DNA of 64,000 nucleotides from Paenibacillus sp. J45TS6 (GTDB lineage: Bacteria > Bacillota > Bacilli > Paenibacillales > Paenibacillaceae): NCBI RefSeq assembly GCF_018403285.1, contig NZ_BOSJ01000002.1, positions 434,001 to 498,000 of the forward strand, in the 5' to 3' direction. A program made the translations under genes and the position numbers. Under the pieces are notes generated by a model that did not search any database, had not been told where the DNA came from, and saw only the letters and a program-made list of their open reading frames with translations. Shown piece by piece: positions 1-9,321 of the stretch (positions are counted from its first letter, which is position 1; each line of letters starts with the position of its first letter).

Positions 1-810
1 AATCCAGTCTGCGTTCCGTAAAGAATACAAATGTGTAAAGGTCTGCTCGGTCTGATCATATGCTGCTGGATCTAGAGCAATTTCATACAGTTCCTGCTGT
101 TTGATTTCATTTTGAAAATAAGCAGGATCTTCATGATATACGACCTCATGGTTGGCATTTAAAATAAAGGAAAAGCCCGCATGTCCTAAATCTAAATTCT
201 CCAGGTAGTCTTCGATTACTTTATACTGAACATCAATGAGAAGAACACCGATATTTCTGCCCTGTTCATTTTTAATTTCACGGCTGAGCGAGATGACCCA
301 GTTATCTTTATCCATACTAAAATCCTGCATGCGCGCCGAAGTGAGAACAGGAACGTTCCCATTATCAATGGCAGATACATACCACGCTTCTTTCATCATG
401 TTGCTCGACATACTCATCGATAAACCCGATTCATTCGAGATAATTTGCCCGTCCTTACTGACCATGACAATCGACTCAATGAACGGATCTGTAGCTATGG
501 AGGTATCAATCATGCTAAGAATCTTTTCTTTATCTGCTTGCTGCCGATCTGTACTTGAAAAATAATCGACAAGCTGCGGATTCTCCGCAAGCAACCGCGA
601 GAGAGCTTTTAGCCGGTCAATATACAAATCAATGTACATTCCGCTCTGTTCCACTGCATTCTCCGTATTCGTTGTTGCTTCTTTCTGAACAATGGATGCA
701 ATACTAAAGTATAAAATAATTCCGATAAACAGCAGGGTCAGCACACTTGCAACAATATAGTGGAGAGCAATTTGAACGCGCAGTTTCTTAAAAACATAGA
801 AGCGTGACAT
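1..810 (-). CDS. Sensor histidine kinase, YesM type (N-terminal part only)
   Basis: The reading frame runs from an ATG at 808-810 off the left edge without a stop, giving 270 residues. A transmembrane segment lies at about residues 13-35. It is followed by a long extracytoplasmic region that looks like a Cache-type sensor, with an 'IGVLLIDVQY' strand and a downstream 'GFSFILNANHEVVYH' strand typical of the second Cache lobe. HAMP, phospho-acceptor and ATPase domains lie outside the window, so the kinase call is an inference. It rests on this topology and on the AraC-type response regulator gene ending 2 bases upstream. Such pairs usually sense extracellular carbohydrates or stress and control nearby transport genes. 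No ligand can be named. Confidence 0.8.
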   Translation of the reverse strand, partial: MSRFYVFKKLRVQIALHYIVASVLTLLFIGIILYFSIASIVQKEATTNTENAVEQSGMYIDLYIDRLKALSRLLAENPQLVDYFSSTDRQQADKEKILSMIDTSIATDPFIESIVMVSKDGQIISNESGLSMSMSSNMMKEAWYVSAIDNGNVPVLTSARMQDFSMDKDNWVISLSREIKNEQGRNIGVLLIDVQYKVIEDYLENLDLGHAGFSFILNANHEVVYHEDPAYFQNEIKQQELYEIALDPAAYDQTEQTFTHLYSLRNADWI

Positions 811-812
811 CC

Positions 813-1580
813 TCATTCCCGTGCCTTTTCCCGGAATTGGTTAGGGGATAGCATAAACTTTCGTTTGAATGAGGCACTCAGATAGTTCGGATCTTCAAAA
901 CCAACCGCATCTGCAATTTCATAAACCCGCATATGAGTGCTAAGCAGCAGAATCTTGGCGCGTTCTAGGCGCATGGTTACCATGTACTCTTGAAAGGTTT
1001 GACCGTACAGACGTTTAAAAAGACTGCTGAGGTAGGAAGTGCTGAGAGCCAGCTGTTTTGCTAGATATGTTAAGGAAAAATCCTTATTCGCAATATTGTC
1101 TTCAATCTCTTTTTGTATTTTCACTTTATAACCCGTATCGTCTGCTGTATCTGTATTCTTCTTCAAATCTTGTACAAGTCGCGATACCTCTATGTATTTG
1201 TCCGCTTGTTGTCTTTTTTCAATGAGTTTCTTTAGCATTTGCTCAATATCTTTTTTAGAAACGGGCTTTAGTACATAATCATCCACACCTGCTTTTAAAG
1301 CAGAAACTGCGTAATCAAAATAATCATAGCCTGTCACCAGGGCAATTTTTACGTCTGGTTTTAGACTCTTAACCGCAATGGCAAAATCAAGCCCATTCAT
1401 CTTCGGCATATTAATATCAGCTAAGATAAAATCAGGTTCGTGTTGTTTGAAAATATCTAGCGCAGCTTCCCCGTTTGAGGCTTCAAATACCTCAGAGATG
1501 GACAATGCTTCAAAATCAACAAAGGAACGAATTCCTCGAATGATGATGGGTTCATCATCAACTAGAAGTAGTTTATACAT
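813..1580 (-). CDS. Response regulator, AraC/YesN type
   Basis: A 255-residue protein with an N-terminal receiver domain (residues 1-120) and a C-terminal AraC-type double helix-turn-helix (about 150-250). The receiver has the acidic pair in LLVDDEP, the phospho-acceptor Asp55 in ADINMPKMNG, and the Lys of YVLKPVSK. The DNA-binding part contains LAKQLALSTSYLSSLFK and an EIADAVGFEDPNYLSASFK helix pair. The ATG at 1580 was chosen because AAGGAGGAGACA sits directly in front of it; a longer frame to 1622 lacks such a site. It is co-transcribed with the kinase gene downstream, and phosphorylation by that kinase presumably activates target promoters. Confidence 0.9.
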   Translation of the reverse strand: MYKLLLVDDEPIIIRGIRSFVDFEALSISEVFEASNGEAALDIFKQHEPDFILADINMPKMNGLDFAIAVKSLKPDVKIALVTGYDYFDYAVSALKAGVDDYVLKPVSKKDIEQMLKKLIEKRQQADKYIEVSRLVQDLKKNTDTADDTGYKVKIQKEIEDNIANKDFSLTYLAKQLALSTSYLSSLFKRLYGQTFQEYMVTMRLERAKILLLSTHMRVYEIADAVGFEDPNYLSASFKRKFMLSPNQFREKARE

Positions 1581-1680
1581 TGTCTCCTCCTTCTTAAGGC
1601 TTGGACCATATGTCCATCGCAAAGAAGATGGCTTTCACCATCTCCCTTGTTCACCTTATATATATTGTACAATACTGTAT

Positions 1681-2790
1681 CTATTTTGTAAGATGTTCCA
1701 AATATCCATAACCGGCCGCTTCCATATCTGCTTGCGGGATAAAAGTAATGGAGGCACTGTTAATACAATAACGCAGGCCCCCACGGTCCTCTGGTCCGTC
1801 TTCAAATACATGACCTAAATGGCTGTTTCCCGTACGGCTTCTTACTTCGGTGCGAATCATGTTATAACTGGTGTCTTCATATTCAAGCACAACTGCCGGA
1901 TCGATCGGTTTCGTAAAGCTCGGCCATCCGCACATCGAGTCATACTTATCTGCAGATGAGAATAAAGGCTCGCCTGTTACTACATCCACGTAAATCCCTG
2001 GTTCGTAGTTATCCCAATAAACATTTGAGAATGCTCGTTCTGTTCCTTTCCCTTGCGTAACTTCATACTGTTCATCCGTGAGTTTTGCTTTAATCTCTTC
2101 CTCACTTGGCTTTGGATATAGAGCCGGGTCGATCAGAGAAGGAATCTCCTGATTTTCTAATGAATCAAACTCAACGTGGCAGTATCCGTCTGGATTCTTC
2201 TCTAGATAATCTTGGTGATATTCTTCTGCAAGTGTATAACTGGTCAGCTTCTCAACTTCCGTAACAATGGGATCATCATAACGTTCTTGTTCCGCTGCCA
2301 TGACTTTATCTATCACTTTTCTATCTTCCTCATTTATATAATAAATACCTGTACGGTATTGCTCTCCGCGATCGTTTCCTTGCTGATTTAGAATCGTTGG
2401 ATCAATGATTTTAAAATAATAAGTTAGCAGCTTCTCTAAATCAACGCGCTCTGGATCATACGTAACATGAACGGTTTCCGCATATCCTGTATTACCGCGA
2501 ATCACCTGCTCATAAGTGGGATTCTCCGTATGACCATTGGCATAACCAGATGTCACATCATAGACCCCGTACACACGGGCCATATAAGCTTCGACTCCCC
2601 AGAAGCAGCCGCCAGCCAGCCAAATCTCCTCTAGATTATTCTCATCAAAAGCTAAATTTACATTTGGATTCTCCGGGTACTTTGAGTCTGCCTTCAGAGA
2701 TAAACCCGATCCGCTCGTTGCTTTTACTGTTCCGCATCCTGCGATTACAATAACCAGTCCCAAAAGCAGAAACCATCCCATCTTCTTCAT
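1681..2790 (-). CDS. msrAB: Lipoprotein MsrA-MsrB peptide methionine sulfoxide reductase fusion
   Basis: A 369-residue bifunctional enzyme that reduces both S- and R-methionine sulfoxide in proteins. A lipoprotein signal peptide ends at Cys19 (IAGC), so it acts outside the membrane. MsrA (about 50-210) has the catalytic GGCFWG with Cys62. MsrB (about 230-365) has the resolving-Cys region MCGWPSF and the catalytic Cys in [10 protein letters not shown] (about Cys342). MsrB lacks the two CxxC pairs that hold zinc in many MsrB enzymes; the equivalent stretch reads [13 protein letters not shown], as in the metal-free PilB type of Neisseria. It is the last gene of a three-gene operon with a thioredoxin-like lipoprotein and a CcdA-like electron carrier, which should supply its reducing power. 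Confidence 0.95.
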   Translation of the reverse strand: MKKMGWFLLLGLVIVIAGCGTVKATSGSGLSLKADSKYPENPNVNLAFDENNLEEIWLAGGCFWGVEAYMARVYGVYDVTSGYANGHTENPTYEQVIRGNTGYAETVHVTYDPERVDLEKLLTYYFKIIDPTILNQQGNDRGEQYRTGIYYINEEDRKVIDKVMAAEQERYDDPIVTEVEKLTSYTLAEEYHQDYLEKNPDGYCHVEFDSLENQEIPSLIDPALYPKPSEEEIKAKLTDEQYEVTQGKGTERAFSNVYWDNYEPGIYVDVVTGEPLFSSADKYDSMCGWPSFTKPIDPAVVLEYEDTSYNMIRTEVRSRTGNSHLGHVFEDGPEDRGGLRYCINSASITFIPQADMEAAGYGYLEHLTK

Positions 2791-2810
2791 TCGTCTTCAC
2801 AGCCTTTCCT

Positions 2811-3332
2811 TTACTTTATTGATGCGAATTTTTCGATGATTTGTTCGTTACCTGCATGACCGGGCAGGGTTTGAATGAGCTTTCCATCCGAGTCAATATA
2901 CGCAGACGTTGGATATCCACGAACCCCAAATTCATCGGCTACTTTACCGCCTTCATCAAGCAACACCGTTGTATTCGCTGCTTCTTCCACACCACTGAAC
3001 CATTTTTTAAAAGCCCCTGTTTCTTTTTCATTCTTATAGCCTGGAGAAACAATCGTTAAGACAACAAAATCTTCATCGTTCTTTGCGAGTAGGTCTACCT
3101 CTTCAAGACCTGCTAAGCAGATCGAGCACCAGGATGCCCAGAACTTCACATATACTTTTTTTCCTGCATAGTCGGATAAGCTGTGAGTCTTGCCGTTAGT
3201 GTCAGTTAAAGTGAAATTGGGTGCTTCTGCACTTGCAGTCCCCCCTGCTTCTGTTGCCTTCGTTCCAGATGAACATGCAGCAAGCAAGGAGATCATGGTT
3301 ACTGCGAGCAGAATAAGTATCATCTTTTTCAT
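2811..3332 (-). CDS. TlpA/ResA-type thioredoxin-like lipoprotein
   Basis: A 173-residue extracytoplasmic thiol reductase. The signal peptide ends in a lipobox at Cys20 (LLAACSSG). The thioredoxin fold carries the redox motif WASWCSIC (Cys69/Cys72) and the cis-Pro in VRGYPTSAYID. The ATG at 3332 follows AGAGGAGTGAAAACA and is preferred over a GTG nine bases upstream. It lies 14 bases downstream of the CcdA-like gene and 20 bases upstream of msrAB, the same trio found in pneumococcus as ccdA2-etrx2-msrAB2. The likely job is to pass electrons from CcdA to MsrAB. Cytochrome c maturation (ResA role) is the alternative but fits the neighbours less well. Confidence 0.9.
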   Translation of the reverse strand: MKKMILILLAVTMISLLAACSSGTKATEAGGTASAEAPNFTLTDTNGKTHSLSDYAGKKVYVKFWASWCSICLAGLEEVDLLAKNDEDFVVLTIVSPGYKNEKETGAFKKWFSGVEEAANTTVLLDEGGKVADEFGVRGYPTSAYIDSDGKLIQTLPGHAGNEQIIEKFASIK

Positions 3333-3346
3333 TGTTTTCACTCCTC

Positions 3347-4066
3347 TTACTGCGGGATCAGTGTAGTAAACCAGTTTAGATTATTGGTCATAAGGAACAG
3401 ACCCATAATAATAATGATGACACCGCCAGCAATCTTCATTTTGTTCATATGCTTATTTAATTTTTTTACCTTACGCAGCAAAACATCGGAAAATAAAGCT
3501 AGAACTAAAAACGGAATAAGTAAGCCAAGTGCATAGATGAACATAAGGAATGCTCCGTATAATGCCTGACCTTCATTTGCAGATAAGCCTAGTACGGCAC
3601 CTAAAATAGGTCCAATACATGGAGTCCAACCGATACTAAACGTAAATCCTAATAAATAAGTACCAACGAGATCACGCTTTTCACTTCGATTCATCTGTAC
3701 TTTTTTCTCACGATTTAAAATATTAACCTGAAACAAACCCACTTGATGTAATCCAAGCAATACCACAATGGCACCACAGACAACGATAAACCAGCTTGTA
3801 TTCAGTACAGCACCCAGAAAGCCCGCTCCAAAGCCGAGTATAATAAAACTGGTGGATAAGCCGGCTACAAAAATAAACGTTTTCAGCAACAAATGAAGGT
3901 TCAGCTTTCCCTTAGACAGCGAGCCCCTGCTATTTGTTGTTTGTCCCTGTTCATTCGTAGATAGAATGGAGATATATACAGGAAGCAACGGTACTATACA
4001 CGGAGAGAAAAAGGACAATAAACCTGCAATGAAGACAGAGCTTAAAACCAGCTGTTCAATAGCCAA
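3347..4066 (-). CDS. ccdA: CcdA/DsbD-type transmembrane thiol-disulfide carrier
   Basis: A protein of about 239 residues with six or so transmembrane helices that carries electrons from cytoplasmic thioredoxin to extracytoplasmic thiol proteins. The two membrane cysteines typical of the family are visible in FFSPCIVPLLPVY and in FSIGWTPCIGPILGAV. The start is set at the TTG at 4064-4066 because AAGGAGGTG lies 8 bases before it; an ATG 33 bases further upstream would place this Shine-Dalgarno inside the coding region. It is first in the operon with the thioredoxin-like lipoprotein and msrAB, so its partners are probably those rather than cytochrome c proteins. Confidence 0.88.
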   Translation of the reverse strand: MAIEQLVLSSVFIAGLLSFFSPCIVPLLPVYISILSTNEQGQTTNSRGSLSKGKLNLHLLLKTFIFVAGLSTSFIILGFGAGFLGAVLNTSWFIVVCGAIVVLLGLHQVGLFQVNILNREKKVQMNRSEKRDLVGTYLLGFTFSIGWTPCIGPILGAVLGLSANEGQALYGAFLMFIYALGLLIPFLVLALFSDVLLRKVKKLNKHMNKMKIAGGVIIIIMGLFLMTNNLNWFTTLIPQ

Positions 4067-4182
4067 CAGGAACACCTCCTTTATACTTGCTTCATTCATA
4101 TTACAAGTATTTTCCTGTTTATGACATAGAATGAGATGTTGTAAATCTTGAAAATGATCATGTATATATCCCGAAAAACACG

Positions 4183-4217
4183 AAAAACGCCAGATACGGA
4201 GAGACCGTATTCTGACG
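4183..4217 (-). terminator. Rho-independent terminator after the chemotaxis receptor gene
   Basis: On the minus strand an imperfect GCGTCAGAATACGG / CCGTATCTGGCG stem with a short loop is followed by a T-rich run (TTTTTCGTGTTTTT). It lies 9 bases beyond the stop codon of the receptor gene. Confidence 0.8.
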
Positions 4218-4225
4218 CTTATCCA

Positions 4226-5956
4226 TTATACTTTGAATTTTCCTACGAGTTCTTGCAAGTCCTCCGCCATCGTAGACAGTGAAGCAGCAGATGCTGTTAT
4301 CTCTTCCATGGAAGCTAACTGCTCTTCCGTCGATGCAGCAAGATTCTGCGATTCAGCAGCCACTGTCTTCGAGCCATCAGATATAAGTCCTATGGAGTGA
4401 ACGACCTGCTCTGTACTTACTGATATTTGCTGAGAAGCTGCCGAGATTTCCTGGACTTGATTAGAAACCTCTTCTATATTTTGCTTAATCACCTCAAATA
4501 AATCGCCCGTCTTATGAACAACCCCAATTCCATCGCTGACTTCCTTCACACCTGCTTCTGTGGTCTCCACTACATGATGTGTCCGCTCTTTAATTGTTGT
4601 TACGAGCTCTGTTATTTGTCCTGCCGACTGCGATGATTGTTCCGCTAATTTTCTTACTTCATCAGCAACCACTGCGAAACCTCGCCCATGTTCACCTGCC
4701 CTAGCCGCTTCGATCGCTGCGTTTAGGGATAACAGATTCGTCTGAGCAGCAATTTCTGATATCACTTCAATGATCATTTCTATTTTTTCTGATTGTTCTT
4801 CCATGTCCGTCACGGCATCCACTAAGTTGTTCATGGTGAGCTGGATGGACTCCATCTGGGATACCGTCAATTGTATGGACTGGTTACCTTCAATAGCCTT
4901 GCTTGCCGTCTCCATCGTGAGCGAGGAGGTCATTTGTGCATTAGAAGCAATTTGCTGAACACCAGATGACATTTCATGAATCGCCTGAAGACTTTCATCT
5001 ACACTACGGGATTGCATTTGAGCATTGCTCGATACTTCTTGGATCGTTATTGTAATCGATTCGGATGCTTGACTCGACTGCTCTGAACTTGCCGTTAACT
5101 CTTCAGACGAGGATGCTACATGCTCTGAACTAATACTGATTTGGCGGACTAAATCCTGTAGATTATCTCTCATTTGATGAAAGGAACTCGCCAAAGTTCG
5201 GATCTCATCTTTACTTTTCACTTTGACATCTTCGATTGCTAGATTTCCAAGCGCAATCTGCTCAGCAGCTGAGGTGATTGCCACTACAGGCCTCGATATA
5301 GAACGTGAACAGAAATATCCAATAAGGATAGATACAATAAATGCAAAAACACTAACGTTCCTAACATTGGTTACGGCTTTTCTGACTAACACGGAGCTTT
5401 TTTCGCTTGCTTCATTCATCGATTTCATTTGGTCACTTGCCAGTTGATCGACTACAGGGTCAAGGTTAGTTCCTAATGGAAATACATCACTCATGAAGTA
5501 CTCCGTTATTTGTTCTGAAGATGCATTCTCCCCTATCATCTGAATCAATTGGTCATTCTTTTCTTTAAATTCATCATTTCCTTCTTGGAGCTGCTGTAAT
5601 GTTGCTTTAAACTCTGGGATATGAGTTAAATTTATGGTATCTGCAATCAGTTGGGTTGCTGTATTGTATTCATTTGTTAATTTTTCTAAAAACTCAGTGT
5701 CCTTCGTAACAATATAAGCTCTGATCAAACTATTTTCCTTCGAAATTTGCACTTGAACTTTTAAGATATTTGATAATATAACTGCTCTTCTATCTATTAA
5801 ATCTGTATATTTACTATCAAGTGTCGTTAGATATAAAGTCGATATAAATCCAGTAACACCCAATAATAGAGCTACAACTAAAAAACAACTAATTAACTTT
5901 CTGCTAAGGGTCATTCTATATTTAAACTTGTTTCTAAACCTACTCACAAATCCCAT
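4226..5956 (-). CDS. Methyl-accepting chemotaxis protein
   Basis: A 576-residue membrane chemoreceptor. A transmembrane helix (about 20-40) is followed by a helical extracellular sensor of the four-helix-bundle type (about 40-190), a second membrane helix (about 200-222), a HAMP domain beginning SRSISRPV, and a long coiled signalling domain. The kinase-contact hairpin tip is intact (around [20 protein letters not shown]). ATG 5956 was chosen because AAAGGAGTG precedes it; the frame extends to 6013 without another site. A SigD-like -10 element lies about 180 bases upstream. The ligand is unknown; the short sensor has no recognisable PAS or Cache fold. Confidence 0.93.
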   Translation of the reverse strand: MGFVSRFRNKFKYRMTLSRKLISCFLVVALLLGVTGFISTLYLTTLDSKYTDLIDRRAVILSNILKVQVQISKENSLIRAYIVTKDTEFLEKLTNEYNTATQLIADTINLTHIPEFKATLQQLQEGNDEFKEKNDQLIQMIGENASSEQITEYFMSDVFPLGTNLDPVVDQLASDQMKSMNEASEKSSVLVRKAVTNVRNVSVFAFIVSILIGYFCSRSISRPVVAITSAAEQIALGNLAIEDVKVKSKDEIRTLASSFHQMRDNLQDLVRQISISSEHVASSSEELTASSEQSSQASESITITIQEVSSNAQMQSRSVDESLQAIHEMSSGVQQIASNAQMTSSLTMETASKAIEGNQSIQLTVSQMESIQLTMNNLVDAVTDMEEQSEKIEMIIEVISEIAAQTNLLSLNAAIEAARAGEHGRGFAVVADEVRKLAEQSSQSAGQITELVTTIKERTHHVVETTEAGVKEVSDGIGVVHKTGDLFEVIKQNIEEVSNQVQEISAASQQISVSTEQVVHSIGLISDGSKTVAAESQNLAASTEEQLASMEEITASAASLSTMAEDLQELVGKFKV

Positions 5957-6340
5957 ATCATTACACTCCTTTATGAATTCACCTATCTTTTTAACAGCAA
6001 AAAAGCCACTCATTTAACTACACGAGATGGTTGAATAGGACCTTTTTCATTTTTCAGCTGAATTTATTGCTATGTAAAATATGAAGCCCTCCTACTTGTC
6101 CAATTTGTTCTAAACATTTCAATTTCTCAATACATTTTATATCGGCATCCTATGTCCATGGATGAATAGGTGACATCCCTTTGTTAGTTTGTAAAGTTAG
6201 TTTGTAAAATAGCTTATATTCTCCATAGCTTCTATAAAATATGTGAAGAATAATGACTGTGTATGAGGCAACTTTGATCTGGTGATAATACATTTGTTAA
6301 GATAGTTACTTACTATCATATAAGTCAGAAAGGAACTTCG
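5957..6340 (+). other. Divergent intergenic region
   Basis: An AT-rich stretch between the chemoreceptor gene (leftward) and the membrane protein gene at 6341 (rightward). Apart from the SigD-like -10 element at 6139-6146, no gene, RNA or repeat was recognised. Confidence 0.5.
6139..6146 (-). promoter_or_regulatory. SigD-like -10 element upstream of the chemotaxis receptor
   Basis: The minus strand reads GCCGATAT, matching the -10 consensus of the motility sigma factor SigD. The expected TAAA about 15 bases upstream is poor (TCAT/TTCA), so the site is only a candidate. Motility-sigma control would be normal for a chemoreceptor gene. Confidence 0.45.
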
Positions 6341-6943
6341 ATGCGAGAAATGCGAGATCGTTCTAGAACTCATAAGTTTCATTACATTTTTGAATTGGTG
6401 TTGTTCGTTATATGTGGAGTATCGGTTATCTACTTTGCTATGGTTGGCGCTTATGACAAGACCTTTCAAGCGGGTCTTATTATTTTTGTTCTGTTATTTT
6501 TAAGAGGAATAATGAAGTGGACCAAAACGAAGTTGCCTCCTGCACTGTACTTGTCAGTGCTGATCTTTATCACCATTACGATGATGCTTGCCAATCTCTT
6601 CGGTATGTATGGCGTCATTCCTTATTTGGACAAAATTGAACATCTGCTGTCTGGCGTTATTCTATTCTTCGTTGGCCAGTTCATCGTGAATAAGATGGTA
6701 AAGCGTAAAGGGATGAATAGCTTGCCCACCAACATTATCATTTGGTTCTCTTTATTCTTTGCTGTTGCCATGGCTGGAATGTGGGAAATCTATGAGTTTT
6801 CCGTGGATCATCTATTCAGGCTCAATTCTCAAAATGGCAGTTTGACGGATACGATGTGGGATATCATCTGCGGAACGGTTGGTGCTGGCGTTACTTCCCT
6901 CTATTTAATGACTAAACACGTAAAAACAGACAAGGTGCATTAA
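6341..6943 (+). CDS. DUF2238/YjdF-like membrane-spanning protein
   Basis: A 200-residue protein with about six hydrophobic helices. It contains the polar signatures DKIEHLLSG, GMWEIYEFSVD and DTMWDIICGTVGA, which resemble the YjdF/DUF2238 membrane family of unknown function. AAAGGAACTTCG before the ATG is a reasonable ribosome site. It stands alone between a divergent chemoreceptor gene and a convergent DUF3237 gene. The conserved acidic and histidine residues inside the membrane hint at a metal or enzymatic site, but no function is established. Confidence 0.75.
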   Translation: MREMRDRSRTHKFHYIFELVLFVICGVSVIYFAMVGAYDKTFQAGLIIFVLLFLRGIMKWTKTKLPPALYLSVLIFITITMMLANLFGMYGVIPYLDKIEHLLSGVILFFVGQFIVNKMVKRKGMNSLPTNIIIWFSLFFAVAMAGMWEIYEFSVDHLFRLNSQNGSLTDTMWDIICGTVGAGVTSLYLMTKHVKTDKVH

Positions 6944-6980
6944 CATCACGCACTAAGCCTATAAAAAGAACTTATAGAAA

Positions 6981-7042
6981 AGACCTCTTTTCTGCGACTC
7001 AGTCATGCACTTCGCTGACTTCATTCAACAAAAAAGAGGTCT
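6981..7042 (-). terminator. Terminator after the DUF3237 gene
   Basis: An 11-bp inverted repeat (AGACCTCTTTT / AAAAGAGGTCT) encloses a second hairpin (AGTCAGCGAAGTGCATGACT). On the minus strand it ends in TTTTCT, so it terminates the permease-DUF3237 transcript. It may also stop rightward transcription from the gene ending at 6943. Confidence 0.65.
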
Positions 7043-7061
7043 CACTATGGGAAGTTTCAGT

Positions 7062-7481
7062 TTAGACCCACCTGTATATCTTAATATCTACCCCGATTTG
7101 GGTTGGAAAACCTTCTGCTACAAATACTTCATTATTCAAATAAGACAGTGCTTTACTGTTCGTTATTAATTTAGGATAGGTTTGAAACAAAGATTCCTTC
7201 TCATTTTTATGAAAGTTTCCATTATTCTCAATATAAATCTGACAGGTTTCTCCCGTATAATCCTGGCCGTGAAGCATGTATCTAGCAGATAGACTGTGGC
7301 TGCCGGACTTACTGATGATCTGAGTATCCACTCCTCCGTCTAATACTTTCCCTTGAAACAGATCCCCTTTTACTTGGCCTGTAAAAGAAATCATAATTAC
7401 GGTATCTCCATCATTATTCTGAAGCTCGGCTGACTTATCAATCTTAACTTGTACGGTGAATACCTCTTCCCATGTCAGCAT
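7062..7481 (-). CDS. DUF3237 family protein
   Basis: A 139-residue soluble protein predicted to form a beta-barrel. It carries the family signature GQVKGDLFQGKVLDGGVDTQ near residues 35-55 and a matching 'SARYMLHGQDYTGE' strand. The family has no established biochemical role. The ATG lies directly after the stop of the permease gene (a 1-base gap), so the two are almost certainly co-transcribed behind the glycine riboswitch. That placement suggests a role in amino acid metabolism, but this is inference only. Confidence 0.8.
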   Translation of the reverse strand: MLTWEEVFTVQVKIDKSAELQNNDGDTVIMISFTGQVKGDLFQGKVLDGGVDTQIISKSGSHSLSARYMLHGQDYTGETCQIYIENNGNFHKNEKESLFQTYPKLITNSKALSYLNNEVFVAEGFPTQIGVDIKIYRWV

Positions 7482-7482
7482 A

Positions 7483-8832
7483 TTAGTCCGCAGTCCCCTT
7501 CTTTTTCAAAGTGTACAGAATATATAACAAAACAAACCATAGAGGAGTTAATAGTAATGCCGGACGTGTTTCATCCGCAAACAGCATAATAACGAGAATA
7601 AATGCAAAGAGTGCTAAGACAACATAATTCACAAAAGGTGTGAACGGTGCTTTAAACTTTGATTTTGCATGTAACTCAGGCTGTGTTTTCTTATATTTGA
7701 TATGACATATGAGAAGTACACCCCAGACCCAAATAAAACAGATGGCGCTAATTGTGGTGACGACCCCAAAAGCTTGTTCTGGAATCAGCTTGCTAAGCAA
7801 AGCTCCCACAGATAGGACAAGCGTTGATACCAATAATCCGTTTCTGGGTACATGATGTTTATTTAGTTTAGAGAAAAAGGAAGGTGCCTGCTTATTGCCT
7901 CCTAAACTATATAAGATTCGGCTGGTTGAGAACATCCCGCTATTACAAGCAGAAGCAGCGGAAGTTAATACAACAAAGTTAATCACTCCTGCGGCAATGG
8001 GAATCCCAACTAAACTAAATGTTTTAACAAAAGGGCTTTCGGCTGCGCTAAGCTCTGTCCAAGGACTAATGCATAATAGGGCAATAATCGCACCAACGTA
8101 GAAAAACAAAATTCGTAAAGGTATTTTATTAATGGCCGATGGAATATTTTTTTCTGGATTCGATGTTTCCGCAGCCGATACACCGACTAGCTCCACGCCG
8201 ACAAAGGCAAACACAACCATTTGAAACGAAAGTAAGAACCCAGATATTCCGTGTGGAAAAATTCCGCCATGCTCCCAAATATTTTTTACCGTAACCATTC
8301 CTGTATCTGTTTTAAATCCAATCACGAGCAAGATAACGCCAATCCCAATTAAAGCAAGAATGGTGACTACCTTAATGAGTGCAAACCAAAATTCGAGTTC
8401 CCCAAAGTTCTTCACCGTTAACAGATTGAGCCCTAATAAGATAATTAAGCAGATCATTTCGGGTACCCACTGGGGAATATCAAACCAGTATTGTACATAC
8501 ACCCCAACCGCAATCACATCCGCCATAGCGGTCATGATCCAGCAGAACCAATAAGTCCATCCTGTTACAAATGCTGCCCGCGGACCAAGATAATCTTCGG
8601 CAATATCCGTAAAAGACTGATAACCCGCTTTAGATAACAGCAGTTCTCCCAGTGCTCTCATTACAAAAAAAATGGCGATACCTATGATTAGATAAGCAAT
8701 GATGATGGAGGGGCCTGCCAGTTGTATCGCTTTACCAGATCCTAAAAATAATCCAGTACCAATCGTTCCGCCGATCGCGATGAGCTGTACATGGCGATTC
8801 TCTAAACCCCTCTGTAACTCTTGTTGTGCCAT
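7483..8832 (-). CDS. cycA: Amino acid permease, CycA/YtnA-like (glycine, alanine, serine type)
   Basis: A 449-residue APC-superfamily transporter with about 12 transmembrane helices, starting with the hallmark GGTIGTGLFLGSGKAI of the first helix. It aligns by eye with D-serine/D-alanine/glycine permeases: LENRHVQLIAIGG at the N terminus and FVGVELVGVSAAET in the middle. GGGAGAGATACGT precedes the ATG. A glycine riboswitch aptamer and terminator lie in the leader, which supports glycine, or an amino acid that feeds glycine pools, as substrate. The following DUF3237 gene belongs to the same transcript. The exact substrate cannot be read from sequence; other small neutral amino acids remain possible. 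Confidence 0.88.
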   Translation of the reverse strand: MAQQELQRGLENRHVQLIAIGGTIGTGLFLGSGKAIQLAGPSIIIAYLIIGIAIFFVMRALGELLLSKAGYQSFTDIAEDYLGPRAAFVTGWTYWFCWIMTAMADVIAVGVYVQYWFDIPQWVPEMICLIILLGLNLLTVKNFGELEFWFALIKVVTILALIGIGVILLVIGFKTDTGMVTVKNIWEHGGIFPHGISGFLLSFQMVVFAFVGVELVGVSAAETSNPEKNIPSAINKIPLRILFFYVGAIIALLCISPWTELSAAESPFVKTFSLVGIPIAAGVINFVVLTSAASACNSGMFSTSRILYSLGGNKQAPSFFSKLNKHHVPRNGLLVSTLVLSVGALLSKLIPEQAFGVVTTISAICFIWVWGVLLICHIKYKKTQPELHAKSKFKAPFTPFVNYVVLALFAFILVIMLFADETRPALLLTPLWFVLLYILYTLKKKGTAD

Positions 8833-8887
8833 ACGTATCTCTCCCTTACCGTCCTAAAGATTCTTTACATCCAACTGAAAATAAAAA

Positions 8888-8925
8888 TGAAAATAAAAAA
8901 AGAGATCGGATATTCTCCAATCTCT
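8888..8925 (-). terminator. Riboswitch expression-platform terminator
   Basis: On the minus strand AGAGATTGGA / TCCGATCTCT forms a stem, with one G-U pair, followed by TTTTTTTA. It lies between the glycine aptamer and the permease start codon, so it can only act as a conditional stop inside the leader. A separate AT-rich hairpin (TTGTTATACATA with its near complement) sits between aptamer and terminator at about 8953-8985. Confidence 0.8.
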
Positions 8926-8998
8926 CAAGGTCATTAAAAGTAATAAATAAGCTTTGTTACTATACATAAATATGTATAACAAATAAGTTATTTAGTAC

Positions 8999-9068
8999 TC
9001 TTCTGTCCTTTTGCCTGAGATTGTGAACCCTTCGGCGCCATGAACGATTTCATGGTCTCTCCAGAAGC
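8999..9068 (-). ncRNA. Glycine riboswitch (gcvT element), single aptamer
   Basis: The minus strand contains the conserved core in order: TTCTGGAGAGACC, then GGCGCCGAAGGG, then CTCAGGCAAAAGGACAGAAG. The ends pair (CTTCTG with CAGAAG) to close P1. No second full aptamer follows, so this is a singlet rather than the tandem form found before gcvT in Bacillus. It is followed by a rho-independent terminator and then the permease gene. Singlet aptamers in front of transporters are known in the family; whether this one switches transport off or on with glycine cannot be decided by eye. Confidence 0.93.
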
Positions 9069-9271
9069 TGCTCCTGCTATAGTGTGATCCATAGCAATCA
9101 TAGCCTGCTAGTTATTCAATTTTTTAAGTGTGTTCACTCTTTTAAATATGTTCCCAATATTAATCACAGTAAAATACTTTGTCAATGACATTCACACAAC
9201 TGTAAAACCCGTACATCGATCGTTATTGTCCGGTTTTCGGTTCTCCCTACGAATCTCAGTACCTCATCAAC

Positions 9272-9309
9272 AAAAAAAGGAGGCAAGAGATTCTATCTCT
9301 TGCCTCCTT
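9272..9309 (-). terminator. Terminator after the alpha-galactosidase gene
   Basis: On the minus strand, AAGGAGGCAAGAGA pairs perfectly with TCTCTTGCCTCCTT around a 5-base loop, followed by a TTTTT run. It lies 13 bases beyond the stop codon and ends the galactoside operon. Confidence 0.92.
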
Positions 9310-9321
9310 CTCCATAAAGAA

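Noticed and set aside
236-565. Plus-strand open frame opposite the sensor kinase gene
   Set aside because: It is a shadow of the leftward kinase frame, which has a proper start, membrane helix and sensor strands.
1622-1645. Hairpin GATGG...CCATC before the response regulator, as a possible terminator of the operon to its right
   Set aside because: The stem is short and the following T-run is broken; it is too weak to call.
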